Origin: Strigamia acuminata
Lineage: Eukaryota > Arthropoda > Chilopoda > Geophilomorpha > Linotaeniidae
DNA: 64,000 nucleotides
Direction: 5' to 3'
Assembly (NCBI GenBank): GCA_949358305.1
Contig: OX442314.1
Coordinates: forward strand, 12,889,060 to 12,953,059
Shown here: positions 42,996-53,254 of the stretch, piece by piece
Layout: each line of letters opens with the position of its first letter
Numbering within the stretch: position 1 is the first letter of the stretch
Translations under genes and position numbers: made by a program
The notes under the pieces: generated by a model
The model's input: the letters and a program-made list of their open reading frames with translations, nothing else
What the model was told of the DNA's origin: nothing
Databases searched by the model: none

Positions 42996-43263
42996 ATGGC
43001 CACAGATTAGAAGAAGACACAGATGCGACAATCCTTTGTTATAATGCGTTACCGGCCACCAAGCGGAAAAGTTTTTCCCTATCGATTCAAAATACAAATT
43101 CATTGTTGTCAGACCCCAAAATTATTATTTTTTTTATTTTTTTATTTTTTATTTTTTTTATTTGTATTTTGAATCGATAAGGAAAAACTTTCCCGCTTGG
43201 TGGCCGGTAATGCATTATAACAAAGGATTGTCACATCTGTGTCTTCTTCTAATCTGTGACCAT
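42996..43263. repeat. Nested hairpin in the foldback centre
   Basis: 103-bp arms at 42996-43098 and 43161-43263 with few mismatches enclose an AT-rich 62-bp loop. The arms contain 'accggccaccaagcgg' and its inverse. It may be a separate small inverted-repeat element that inserted into the larger one. Confidence 0.7.
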
Positions 43264-44491
43264 AGCGTTGTACAGTATTCGAGTTTTGTTGAAAACTGGG
43301 ATTTTTGATACGTTGTTGAAAAATTCGAATATAACACCACTTCAGCTATAACACCATGGTGTTATATTCGAATATACACCCATGGTGTTATATTCGGATT
43401 TGGATACAAATATTTAAGCCGTACAGTATACCCTTGTTTTTGTTAATTTATATTTTTTTTTGTTTTTTTAATCAGCCTAATGAATACAAATTAACAGAGT
43501 AAATAACAATTTTACTTTTTCGACAAACTCACATAATATTGGCTGATTATAACACCATGGTGTTGTATTCGGGTGAAGATGGTAGTGCCATCAAACTTCG
43601 AAAATTCGGACAAAAATTGATGAAAAATGCAAATATCTCGAGAACGAAAGCTCGAATCGTTCAAAACTAAACACCAAACAAAAGAGCAGAAAAAACTTCA
43701 TTAGAAACGTATTTTTATTATTTCAAGCCAGATTGGCATAAGATTTTGTTTATGGTACACTTTCTTCAGATGTACAAGTATATCTATTTAACTGCTTAAA
43801 ATTTCAAGGTTTAATTAAAATTGGATTTAATTTGGGATCAATCCAAATATTTTATTTCTATCACTTTCACAAGAGTATGAGGATAAATGGATTTGACTTG
43901 TAAGTGTACAAGTAGACAGTGAAAATTGAACAAAAAATGCAAATTAAGATAAATAGAGGCTTTTAGGAAAATGTCAGGGTCTATTAAAAGTAGGCATGAA
44001 GAGTTGGCATGAAGAGTTGGCATAAAGAGTTGGCATAAAAAGTTAGCATAAAGAGTTAGCATATAGAGTTAGCATAAAGAGTTAGCATAAAGAGTTGGCA
44101 TAAAGAGTTGGCATAAAGAGTTGGCATGAAGAGTTGGCATGAAGAGTTGGCATGAAGAGTTGGCATGAAGAGTTGGCATGAAGAGTTGGCATGAAGAGTT
44201 GGCATGAAGAGTTGGCATGAAGAGTTGGCATGTCATGCCGAGATGGCATGAAGAGTTGGCATGTCATGCCGAGATGGCATGAAGAGTTGGCATGTCATGC
44301 CGAGATGGCATGAAGAGTTGGCATGTCATTCCCAGATGGCATGTCATAGCATAGGTACTAATATTGAGACCTTCGGCCCCCCATATGGATACACGTTTTG
44401 TCTAGCTACGTAAACGTTCAAGTGTCGTTCACATGCCGTGCATTTGACTTGTGTAAAGAAATTGTTCGAGACTTTTATCATTCGTGTCGAC

Positions 44492-46838
44492 ATGCCACGC
44501 AGAAAATCAACCCAGAGTCTACAAGAATTGTGTTTAAACGTGGCGACAACTCGATTTGAAGAGCTAGAGATGCAAGGTCAACTGGTAGATAAGCCTTCCA
44601 TGCTTATTAATAGCATATTTCAAAGACTGTGCTTGCAAAATAGGCCTACAACTACAAATCGTTTGTTGTCTTCAATCATTTTTATTCATTCCGGCACCCT
44701 ATCACTGCGCCATTTGGATCAGTTTGATCTGCCCATGATTCTTCTAATCGATAAAATAGGGCAAGTTTGTACGAACCTTGTGAATATAACATTGGAGAGA
44801 GATTTTGATCGAAAAATAACATCCAACAACTGCATCAAGCTGGTGCAAAGTTCACCTAAACTTGAACGTTTAGTCCTTTCTTCGTTGAAACAATGCACGG
44901 ATGAAGTTGTTGCTGCGATCGGACGGAATTGTCCACTCATGATACATCTCGACATTGAGGGTTGCTTCAACGTTACTGACATCGGATTTCGCTTATTAAG
45001 TGCTTGTACGAAACTGGAATATTTGGATGTTCGATCGACTAGTGCCACAGTCGAGGCGTGTTTGTTCCTTCTCAACCAGCTGCCACTTTTAAAACGATTT
45101 GAACATAACCATTGGCGCAAAATATTCACCGAGTTGGCAAAACTACCGAATGGAAACGAAACAGTGCGCACTTATTCCATTGAAATAATTTCACGGATGA
45201 ATAACGAACATATTCCCATCCTGAGGACCAAGTTTCCGAATTTAAGAAGGTTACGTTTGTCAGATGGCGGAATAACTCTTCTGAATTTTAATACTATTTT
45301 AATATGGCCCCAACGATTGACGAGTCTCCAACTGTTTGAAATTAGACCGGTCAATATTCGACTTATTGATCGTGCTTGGCCAATGTTAGAGGTATTACAA
45401 TTAGAAGGATGTACAGTTGTGTTCAAAAAAACTGGACCCTCACTCTGTGCTGGCAATTGAAATTGTGAGTAATTCCGTGTTTTGCCACTAGGTGAAACAC
45501 CAGACATCAACAGGTGATAATATAGCCTTGTCCTCAGTGATCCTTTCATAATTTAGTGGACAGTTTAAAAAGGAAAATATAAGTTATTTTCATAGAAAAA
45601 GTGTATGGATATTTAATATTAAGAAATAAAAAATTAATTTGTTTAATATTTTCTAACAATAAAGAATATTTTCTAACAGTAAAGAATATTTTCCAACAAT
45701 AAAGAATATTTTCTAACAATAAAGAATATTTTCTAACAATAAAGAATATTTTCTAACAATAAAGAATATTTTCTAAAAATGAAGAATATTTTCTAACAAT
45801 TTTTACCACTTTAAGTGAAAAACCTCTCTGATGCACCCAAAACACGCTCATTTTGGGACCACTTTAAGTGAAAAACCTCCCTAATGCGACCAAAACACCT
45901 CATTTTGGGACCACTTTAAGTGAAAAACCTGTCTGATGCACCCAAAACATGCTCATTTTGGGACCACTTTAAGTGAAAAACCTCCCTAATGCGACCAAAA
46001 CACCTCATTTTGGGACCACTTTAAGTGAAAAACCTCCCTAATGCGACCAAAACACCTCATTTTGGGACCACTTTAAGTGAAAAACCTCCCTAATGCGACC
46101 AAAACACCTCATTTTGGGACCACTTTAAGTAAAAATTGTTAGAAAATATTCTTTATTTTTAGAAAATATTCTTTATTGTTAGAAAATATTCTTTATTGTT
46201 AGAAAATATTAAACAAATTAATTTTTTATTTCTTAATATTAAATATCCATACACTTTTCTATGAAAATAACTTATATTTTCCTTTTTAAAACTGTCCACT
46301 AAATTATGAAAGGATCATAGAGGACAAGGCTATATTATCACCTGTTGATGTCTGGTGTTTCACCTAGTGGCAAAACACAGAATTACTCACAATTTCAATT
46401 GCCAGCACAGGGTGAGGGTCCAGTTTTTTTGAACACAACTGTACAATTTTAAATGAAAGTGATGATGTTAATTATTCTCCACTGAAAAACCTACGTCAAC
46501 TGTATTTATTCTATAAAAACTTAATTACCGAACAACAATTAAAAACGTTATTGGTACAATGTAAAAGATTAGAACAGTTGACACTTGATGGGAGTGAAAT
46601 AATTTCAGACAATTTAATTTTGGAACTTGTTGACTTAAATGCATTACTATGTCTGAAAATTTTACTATTTTATATTTGCCCTTTTATTAGTTTCATTTCG
46701 ATTATAAAATTGTTGGGAGTGCCAAGTCCAATGAATGAGTTACACATCGGAGGTTGTAATATTGGCGCTTCAGGTTATGAGAAAATTATTAGTTATGTCA
46801 AAAGTAGGAATTTGGATTTGAAAATACTATATCAATAG
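44492..46838 (+). pseudogene. LRR gene copy A, broken by a MITE
   Basis: This is the duplicate of the gene at 55736-57070. The frame runs 44492-45413 and resumes at 46444-46838; the 1028-bp insertion plus a TA duplication separates the parts. Read through the insertion it stops early at about 45460. Outside the insertion there is no stop or frameshift, and the gaps against copy B are multiples of three. The leucine-rich repeats have the CTKLEYLDV type. Inactivation therefore looks recent, and a truncated product remains possible. Confidence 0.75.
45414..46441. mobile_element. Tc1/mariner-type MITE, 1028 bp
   Basis: It begins CAGTTGTGTTCAAAAAAACT and ends with the inverse. It is flanked by TA on both sides (45412-45413, 46442-46443), the target duplication of Tc1/mariner transposons. 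The inverted arms extend about 250-350 bp and run into 20-bp tandem repeats ('aaagaatattttctaacaat'). The centre holds repeats of about 52 bp starting 'ccactttaagtgaaaaacct'. No transposase. Unit B has the empty TA site at about 56663. Confidence 0.88.
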
Positions 46839-47179
46839 GGGTGATCAACCAAAATATACCTTAAAAAAGAAACAGTGTAAAATAAAGAAATAAAAATTAT
46901 GCCTAATTAAAAGTAAACATTTGTGTTTTTATGAAAATGTGATTTATTAATCAGAAAACAAAATGCTGGTTATTTTGAGGAAATAAGATAAATTACATCT
47001 GATTTAAATGCCAAATGCAAAAATGAAGTGACAAAATTACACAATCTAGTGTGTCGGAATGTAGTGTGTGGATTAACCACACACATTCCTTATCTTAGAT
47101 TCCTTGCATGGATTTTTCAAGAATTCGTAGTCTTCTTTGGGATAACCGTGTAAAAATTCCAAATTTCGTTTTATTACAG

Positions 47180-47450
47180 GTTGAGAAATTGTTTGAAAAA
47201 TTCTCTAGTGAAATTGAAGCAATCCTTTTATTTTTATCGCATCTTGAAACCATAGAAGTTTGGAATAGAAATTCTCAAGTAAATGTAGCAGCTGACTATC
47301 GAGTTAGTTTATCTCCCAACTCTATTGAAACGGTGCAAAATAAAAGAGCTGAATTGAACCAGGTAAGGACCCAATACAACGCACTTCTATTTAATTTTTG
47401 ATTTTTTTTATTTTTCAATTTTTTTTTACAGAAAATTGACAAAAACGATG
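47180..47450 (+). pseudogene. Sacsin-like exon pair, copy A
   Basis: Exon 47180-47362 (61 codons, after TTATTACAG) reads VEKLFEKFSSEIEAILLFLS and continues; its GTAAGG donor leads to a second exon starting at 47432 after a T-run and CAG. The style resembles segments of sacsin-type proteins next to their HSP90-like ATPase modules. No other exons of such a protein are nearby, so this is a fragment. The assignment is tentative. Confidence 0.4.
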
Positions 47451-48163
47451 AGTTTAGAAAACGTCGTATTGAAATACGGAGTGACCAGGTCGTGAATATT
47501 TACCCCATATTTACCCCATTGTGGAGTAGTATCACACCTTAGTGTTTGAAAATAGGTGTAAATGGCAAATAAAAGCAGTTGTTTTTGAATAAAATGGTCT
47601 TTTATTTTTTTCAAATGTAATGAACAATTATTTAGTGATTGATGAAAAAAAATGTGTTTTGCAATGCGAGGAACAAAAAAATTAATCTAAATTAATTCAA
47701 AAACGTTCGAAAAAATTAAAAAAAATCCAAATAATCCAAAAATTCCAAAAGCTTTTTTAAAAATCCGAAAAAATTTTAAAAAAAAATAAAAAAAAATTTA
47801 AATTTAAAATCTTGAATTAATTCGTAAAAAATATATATATAAATAGAAAAATACAACAAAATAAATAAAAATTATCGACTTAACACGTAAAACTCGATTC
47901 TCGACCTCTCAGCGGTATCTTGACTTCCTTCTCGACGCTTTTCCTCGTCCCACTCGCGCCCGCGCATTCCAAAACGCCCCAAAAACGCTCGGACTTGAGT
48001 TTTTCTTATGAAACCAACTTCCCCTCGAATTGTATCGACCACAACTCCGATTTTCGAACACCATTATTCGTCTCTGCTCGCCCTTCCGATCGAAATTCGT
48101 TTTTTCCGCTCGAAATCGACCTTGTGGCTCTAAAAAAAAACAATTTTTAACCCAAACGAACCA

Positions 48164-48514
48164 TTAAAAAACCAAAATCACACTCCACCTTGACTCAATT
48201 GCAGACCCACGAGCGAACTGACCACCACGGCGATCGCTGCGAGGGACAAATTCCTTCGCGTTGACGGTCATTTCAACGTTTTTCTCCCGGAAATTGCTTT
48301 TGTTGTTGTTTTTGTTGTCCGGTTTCCATCGTCTATCGTAGCCCGACGCTCCACGGTAGCCTCTACGCGTGGGCAACTCGTTGCGACGACCAGAAAAGTC
48401 TTGTCGACGTCCCTGGTTGAAGTTGCGCTGATTGCCACGTTACTGCGGGGAACATGAAGTCGAGGCCCGCGGTTTATTTTCGGTCGCGTAGGACACGAGC
48501 AAGTCTCTTTCCAT
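48164..48514 (-). pseudogene. PAM2-motif RG-rich fragment, copy A (with stop)
   Basis: Duplicate of 58397-58750. In this copy a TAA interrupts the frame near 48440, where copy B has an intact Arg-Gln-Arg stretch. The rest still encodes the basic RRGYRGASGYDRRW region and VNAKEFVPR. Confidence 0.6.
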
Positions 48515-49211
48515 CAATCTATCAATTGGAGATGGTGGGGAAATGTGTTTGATTATGGTTTTTATCGTTTAACTGTGTTGCAATATTATCGTAATACCGG
48601 AAACACGAAATTTGCACCTCCGTTGTCACCACATAATGTGCAATGTTAGGTAAGATTAAAGATGGAATTTCTTTCTGTCACGTTGCGGTGCTGGTTTACA
48701 CTTTTTTACCCCATGTCAGTTCACACCTCCCACTTACACCTATATACACCTTTTAGAAGAATTACACCTTTTAACAAGAAGGTGTAACTGTGCCATTTTA
48801 CACCATTTTTACTCTATTTTCGTTCACTCCTCCCCCCTGTTACACTTTTTTAGCTGTTAACAAAATTTAAAAGGTGTATTTGATGCTTTTGCACCTTTTT
48901 ACACCTATTATTTCTCCCAGTGTAGCCGCGGCTAAGACACCAAGAATATCGTATTTTTGAAAAAGTACGATATAGTTTCCGTATTTAACCTCACGAACGA
49001 CGAACGTACGCTTCGTTCGTGACGTTCAGACTTCGTTTGTTACATTAAACAAATGTAACAAACGAAAAACCGAAATTGTAATTGCTGACAAAAATGGCAG
49101 TTTTGAATAATCGATAAAATACGGTAGCTACGGTATGTGCAGTAACTGTTTGGTGAACTCATCATTAAAAGTAATTTACACCTGTGACTAAAGTATTGTT
49201 GTTTATTTCTT

Positions 49212-49276
49212 TTATTTTAGCATTATTAGGCCTAATAATAGGCTGAATACTGCTAAATAACAACTGGAACTAGAAA
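49212..49276. mobile_element. Half-copy of the MITE family at 17.15 kb
   Basis: Contains 'tagcattattaggcctaat' and 'ctaaataacaactggaa', matching one arm of the element at 17148-17363. The opposite arm is missing. Confidence 0.6.
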
Positions 49277-49327
49277 ATCAGTGTCTTGTAACATTCTGAC
49301 ACGATTTCTTGCATCTTCCAAAAAAAA

Positions 49328-50010
49328 AATTTTGAATCAAATGCATACACACCGTTGTGACTGTAATGGAATGTAATGGAATGTAATGGAACTGTAATTT
49401 TGCAAAAAGAAATAAGGAAATGTTAAAAACATAATTTCAGTGCAGATTTTCTGTAGGGATACAGCATGGATACTACTATCCTCCATTTTGAACATAAATA
49501 CCGCTACACGAACGAAAAAAAAAAAAATTTTTTTTAAACTGTTTGATTTTTTTTACAAACACCACACAACAATTAGTTTTCATTAATTTCAGCACAATTT
49601 GCTTTTTTTATTGACATTTTTATTAATATTTCTTTTATTCATTTTAAAAATAAATCCTATTTCTTAGCATGACCTCTGCCAGAATTGAACCTGGGATCCT
49701 TTGTTCCAAAGACCATCGCTCTATCCTCTAGGCCTGTACAGCTAATACTATGTACGTGCGTAACTTCTGTTATATAGCTTTGTCAACAACTGTTCATTGT
49801 GCACAGAAAATACCACGTTTCTCATCAAACTGTTTTTTCCACCAAATAAAAAAAAACATTAACTTTACTTTCCATTTTATAATTGAGTGAAGTCAAATGT
49901 TATATGCAATACAATTACAACTAATCTTTATTCCAATGCATATTCACACCAAAAAATGCTTTTTCAGACACAAAAATGCTTTTTCAGATACAAAAATGCT
50001 TTTTGCAGAC
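49328..50010. repeat. Left arm of a long inverted repeat
   Basis: Pairs with 52238-53045 in inverse orientation. Shared words run from 'gcatacacaccgttgtgac' outside to 'gctttttcagacacaaaa' inside, including the 'cagattttctgtagggatac' and tRNA-like blocks. The arms enclose the RNase H-like gene. The right arm carries an extra insertion, so lengths differ. Confidence 0.8.
49670..49737 (-). repeat. tRNA-derived sequence in the left arm
   Basis: On the minus strand it has an A-box-like segment (ctagaggatagagcgatgg) and a B-box-like GGTTCAATTCT with a short pairing T-stem. It is about 64-68 nt, too short and poorly paired at the acceptor end for a working tRNA. It is best read as a SINE-like remnant. 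Confidence 0.5.
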
Positions 50011-50379
50011 TAAAAAAAATGCAGCAGATGCAAGTTGTTCCTAAAAGCGGCCCCACAAAACTACACTGCAAGACACTGCGCAGCAAAACCAACCAAAAAA
50101 AGTTTCTGCAGCCCCAAAAAAAACACTTTTTTAGATAATTATCACTACTGTTTCATGATAAAATATCAGATTTTATAAATAAAAGTGTGCAAAATCCATT
50201 GAATCAGTTCTTTTTTAGCAATTGTACTAATCTTGGCGCTTCAGCTTGTGACAAAAGAAAAAAGTTTGAGAGTTATGCGCAGGTAATTATTACGCAATGA
50301 CTGCGTAAGTGCGTAAGTGCGGGATTGACAATACAGAGTAAAAGGCGCGAAAAGTGGCCAGTGTCACTCTTTTCCAAAG

Positions 50380-51784
50380 ATGGCTAATGATACACGTATA
50401 AACACATTATTCAATAATGGTAGTGAGGTTTGCGTCGCCGCATTCCAATTGCCAAATAATCGCTGGGGTGTTGGCGCATCTTGGGGCTATTTGCACAAAG
50501 AGTAAAAAATAATTTTTTTTAGTTTTCTTTTTAGACTTCTAAACCTGATGTTTAGAAAGTCTAATAAAACGACTCTGTCTGCCTACTGTCTGTCTGTCCG
50601 CATCCATATCTCAAAAACTATAGCAACTAGAACCAAACGGACAACTGCAATGAACTCAGCATACCTGTATTAGGTTCCTAAGGTATTTTCGTATTTTTCC
50701 GACCTCCGGTTTAATAAAAAAAACCGGTTTTATTCGACTTTTAGCGTTCTATTACACCTGCTACCGGAAATGACGTATTTGGCCAAAATTTTTATTTTTT
50801 ATTACTTTATTTTCTTTTATTTTGGTGTTTAATTTAGGGACAGACAGACAGATATATTTCTATACCGAAAAGTGTAGAAGCGGTTTAGAAGTCTAATATG
50901 CATTACAGACATTTACTTGTTTTAATATAAATTTATTTACAGCAACTTTAGCAGCTTATTACCAGGAACCATTAGTACCAAAAATCGGGCCGATATACAC
51001 GCTGCGCTATTGGCTGTAGAGCGGGCTCAAGAGAGAAATATGAATCCATTACGAGTGTATTCTGAAAGCACGCATTTGGTTCGAGGTAACACCACCAACC
51101 TAAAAAAAATCCCTTACTCACCCAACCCGGGTCATTTTTGACCCCAAGCCGAAAAACTTTTTCCAAAAAATGAGTGGAAATCATTTTATTCTCTGAGTAT
51201 TTCAGGTTTATGAAGAAATTTAAGCAATTCGGTATTTTTCAAATGAGAGCGACAAAAATAATTGACATTGTATTCAAAACTAATAAGTAAACAAAGGAAT
51301 TTTGTGAAAATTTTTTTTTGCGATTTTTAAATCTATTTATTGCTTGTTGTGATGTTTAAAGAAAATACATGAAATTTCAGAAAAAAAATCCCTTTAGTTT
51401 TCAAGAAAAAAAATAAAAACACTTTTGGAGGTCAAAATTGACCCTAGGTTGGGGTGGGGAGGATTAATTTGACTTCTGTATTCATATATATATATATTGT
51501 TAGGAATGATGCTTCACCAATTAGGTGAAATAACCAACCAATGGACGACTCGTACAGGTGTTGAATTAGACGACGCAGTCGACTTTCTACGCTTAGTGCA
51601 AGCAACGAATGGAATAAGAATCGTATTTGTAAATAACATTTTATTTAAAAGTTTTTTACTTAAAATTAACAATTTTAATTTTTTTCTTTAAATAATTATT
51701 TCTTTTTCGTAGAATCAATGTCCTGTAAATATTTGTATTCCAAATATGGAGAATGCCAAAACACTGGCGAAAGCGGCATTTTAA
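50380..51784 (+). CDS. RNase H1-like protein with altered catalytic residues
   Basis: Four exons: 50380-50501, 50943-51085, 51504-51622, 51713-51784; GT-AG borders, phases match, 456 nt, 151 aa, the length of one RNase H domain. Visible family features: FNNGS (for YTDGS), TKNRADIHAALLAVERAQ (for TNNRAEIHAA...), VYSES (for YTDS), NAKTLAKAA (for EADRLA..GA). The four catalytic acids would be N13, D58, E82 and K144, and the histidine of VPGHSG is absent. The spacing 58 to 82 equals that in human RNase H1. Catalysis as a nuclease is unlikely, yet the frame and splice sites are intact. It lies between inverted-repeat arms. It may be a pseudoenzyme, a captured gene or a decaying copy. Confidence 0.65.
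50531..50896. mobile_element. MITE in the first intron of the RNase H-like gene
   Basis: Perfect 15-bp terminal inverted repeats TTAGACTTCTAAACC (50531-50545) and inverse (50882-50896), 366 bp overall. If TA is the target duplication, the core starts GACTTCTAAACC, as in a Tc1/mariner-type MITE. Internal 'tctgtctgtcc' and 'gacagacagacag' words also face each other. Confidence 0.7.
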
Positions 51785-51787
51785 AAC

Positions 51788-52020
51788 GGTGTGTATGCAT
51801 TTGATTCACAATTCTTTTTTTTGAAAGATGCAAGACATCGTGTCAGAATGTTACAAGACACTGATAACATTTGGTTCCATTTCTACAGTGCTGCAAATTT
51901 CCTCCACGACCCGATTAAAACCCAAGTGATATTTTGGAAAATACAATCATTTTCAGATGGTCAATCGTCCTTCTTCTGTTCCCCAGTAACCCCTGTTGAA
52001 AGTCCAACAGGTGGTTGTTT
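51788..52020 (-). repeat. Inverted partial copy of the 59.54-59.73 kb block
   Basis: In reverse complement this region shares 'tttcaacaggggttactggg', 'ccaaaatatcacttgggttt' and 'gtgtcttgtaacattctgac' with 59545-59730. It has short internal gaps. It lies right after the RNase H-like stop codon. Confidence 0.7.
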
Positions 52021-52126
52021 TTCTTTTTCAATATTTTGTTCTTTAGTTTGGTATGCAATAATTGTTAGAAGGTTGTGATCTAACCTAGATTTATAGTTCC
52101 CGTGGTTTGCTTTTGTTTTGTTTTTG

Positions 52127-52132
52127 AATAAA
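52127..52132 (+). terminator. Candidate polyadenylation signal
   Basis: AATAAA about 340 bases downstream of the RNase H-like stop codon, in a T/G-rich setting. Motif and position only. Confidence 0.25.
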
Positions 52133-52237
52133 AATCATTAGTTTAAGTTAATTGATTACTGGTTCCTTAATTTTCCTTTTGTAGTTGTAGTTTTTATTAT
52201 TGACTTAATGGCAGACGAGTGTCTCAGACACTCTGAC

Positions 52238-53045
52238 ACTCTGAAAAAGCATTTTTGTGTCTGAAAAAGCATTTTTGTGTCTGAAAAAGCATTTTTTGGT
52301 GTGAATATGCATTGGAATAAAGATTAGTTGGTTGTAATTGTATTGCATATAACATTTGACTTTACTCAATTATAAAATGGAAAGTAAAATTAATGTTTTT
52401 TTTTATTTGGTGGAAAAAACAGTTTGATGAGAAACGTGGTATTTTCTGTGCACAATGAACAGTTGTTGACAAAGCTATATAACAGAAGTTACGCACGTAC
52501 ATAGTATTAGCTGTACAGGCCTAGCGGATAGAGCGATGGTCTTTGGAACAAAGGATCCCAGGTTCAATTCTGTCAGAGGTCGTTGTAAGAAATAAGATTT
52601 ATTTTTAAAATGAATAAAAAAAATATTAATAAAAATGTCAATAAAAAAAGCAAATTGTGCTGAAATCAATAAAAACTAATTGTTGTTTGGTGTTTGTAAA
52701 AAAAATCAAACAGTTTAAAAAAAAAATTTTTTTTTGTTCGTGTAGCGGTATTTATGTTCAAAATGGAGGGTAGTAGATTTTTTTATATTGGAAATACATG
52801 AAATTTCAAAATTACACATTTGAAAATGTTTGTAAAGTTATTGTAAAACAAGTAAACAAGTAAAACAAAAAACACTGCCATGTTTATGTAAAAAGGCTTT
52901 TATGCTGTATCCCTACAGAAAATCTGCACTGAAATCATGTTTTTAGCATTTTCTTATTTTTTTGTTTCAAATTTACAGTTACATTACATTACATTACATT
53001 ACATTACAGTCACAACGGTGTGTATGCATTTGATTCACAATTCTT
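52238..53045. repeat. Right arm of the long inverted repeat
   Basis: Inverse of 49328-50010. It includes an extra segment of about 120 bp near 52770-52900 and a longer 'cattacattacatt' microsatellite at about 52980-53008. Its outer end 'cggtgtgtatgcatttgattc' also occurs directly behind the RNase H-like stop codon at 51788. Confidence 0.8.
52518..52581 (+). repeat. tRNA-derived sequence in the right arm
   Basis: Counterpart of the minus-strand block at 49670-49737, here on the plus strand. A-box-like 'tagcggatagagcgatgg' and B-box-like GGTTCAATTCT are kept. GGCCT can pair with AGGTC at the other end, but no full cloverleaf forms. Confidence 0.5.
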
Positions 53046-53254
53046 TTTTTATATATATAAGTTTAAATAAAATTTTAAATATATAAGTTTCATTTTGACG
53101 AAATTTAACTTTATTACTAATTATAATTGATAAAATTTCTCTCACGAATCATAAAATGTCCACCATCGTTATTCAAGTTTTGAGCGCAGTGCATTATGGA
53201 CGTACTAGCGACAGCACAATGCTCAAGGCCAGTAAGCTGGAACCTGCTTGATGT

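Larger units (their letters stand above)
41683..44384. mobile_element. 2.7-kb foldback-type element in unit A
   Basis: The outermost words are ATGGGGGGCCGAAGGTCTCA and its inverse. Arms of roughly 0.8-0.9 kb run inward: first a 'ggcatgac' motif block, then a 13-bp tandem repeat, then unique sequence around a 'tcaatccaaatattttatttc' block. It is flanked by ATGGAT on both sides (41677-41682 and 44385-44390). Unit B at about 55600-55615 shows the uninterrupted site 'gtgcacggatacacg'. Long inverted arms made of subrepeats are the hallmark of foldback elements. There is no transposase frame. Confidence 0.8.
39488..49045. repeat. Segmental duplication unit A
   Basis: Homologous to unit B (53073-59301). 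Shared blocks in order: 'aaatatataagtttcatttcg' flank, 'cgccacctggcga' block, LRR gene, sacsin-like exons, PAM2 fragment, 'cgaacgacgaacgtacg' end. After removal of the insertions at 39657-40649, 41683-44384 and 45414-46441, about 4.8 kb remains, close to unit B without its own insertion. Homology stops at 'tttgttacat' in both units. Confidence 0.85.

Noticed and set aside
42571-43020. 149-residue frame with KSHKIKHNLT repeats
   Set aside because: It comes from a 30-bp tandem repeat in the foldback centre and has no other protein-like content.
41742-44330. Regular repeats that could suggest a CRISPR array
   Set aside because: Units are contiguous 13-mers with no spacers, form inverted arms, and lie in an animal genome without cas genes.
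44719-45549. Antisense frames across the LRR gene copies
   Set aside because: They mirror the LRR coding strand; no independent motif, and they run into the MITE in copy A.
52518-52581. A functional tRNA gene
   Set aside because: Too short, poor acceptor and anticodon stems, and present as an inverted pair inside repeat arms.
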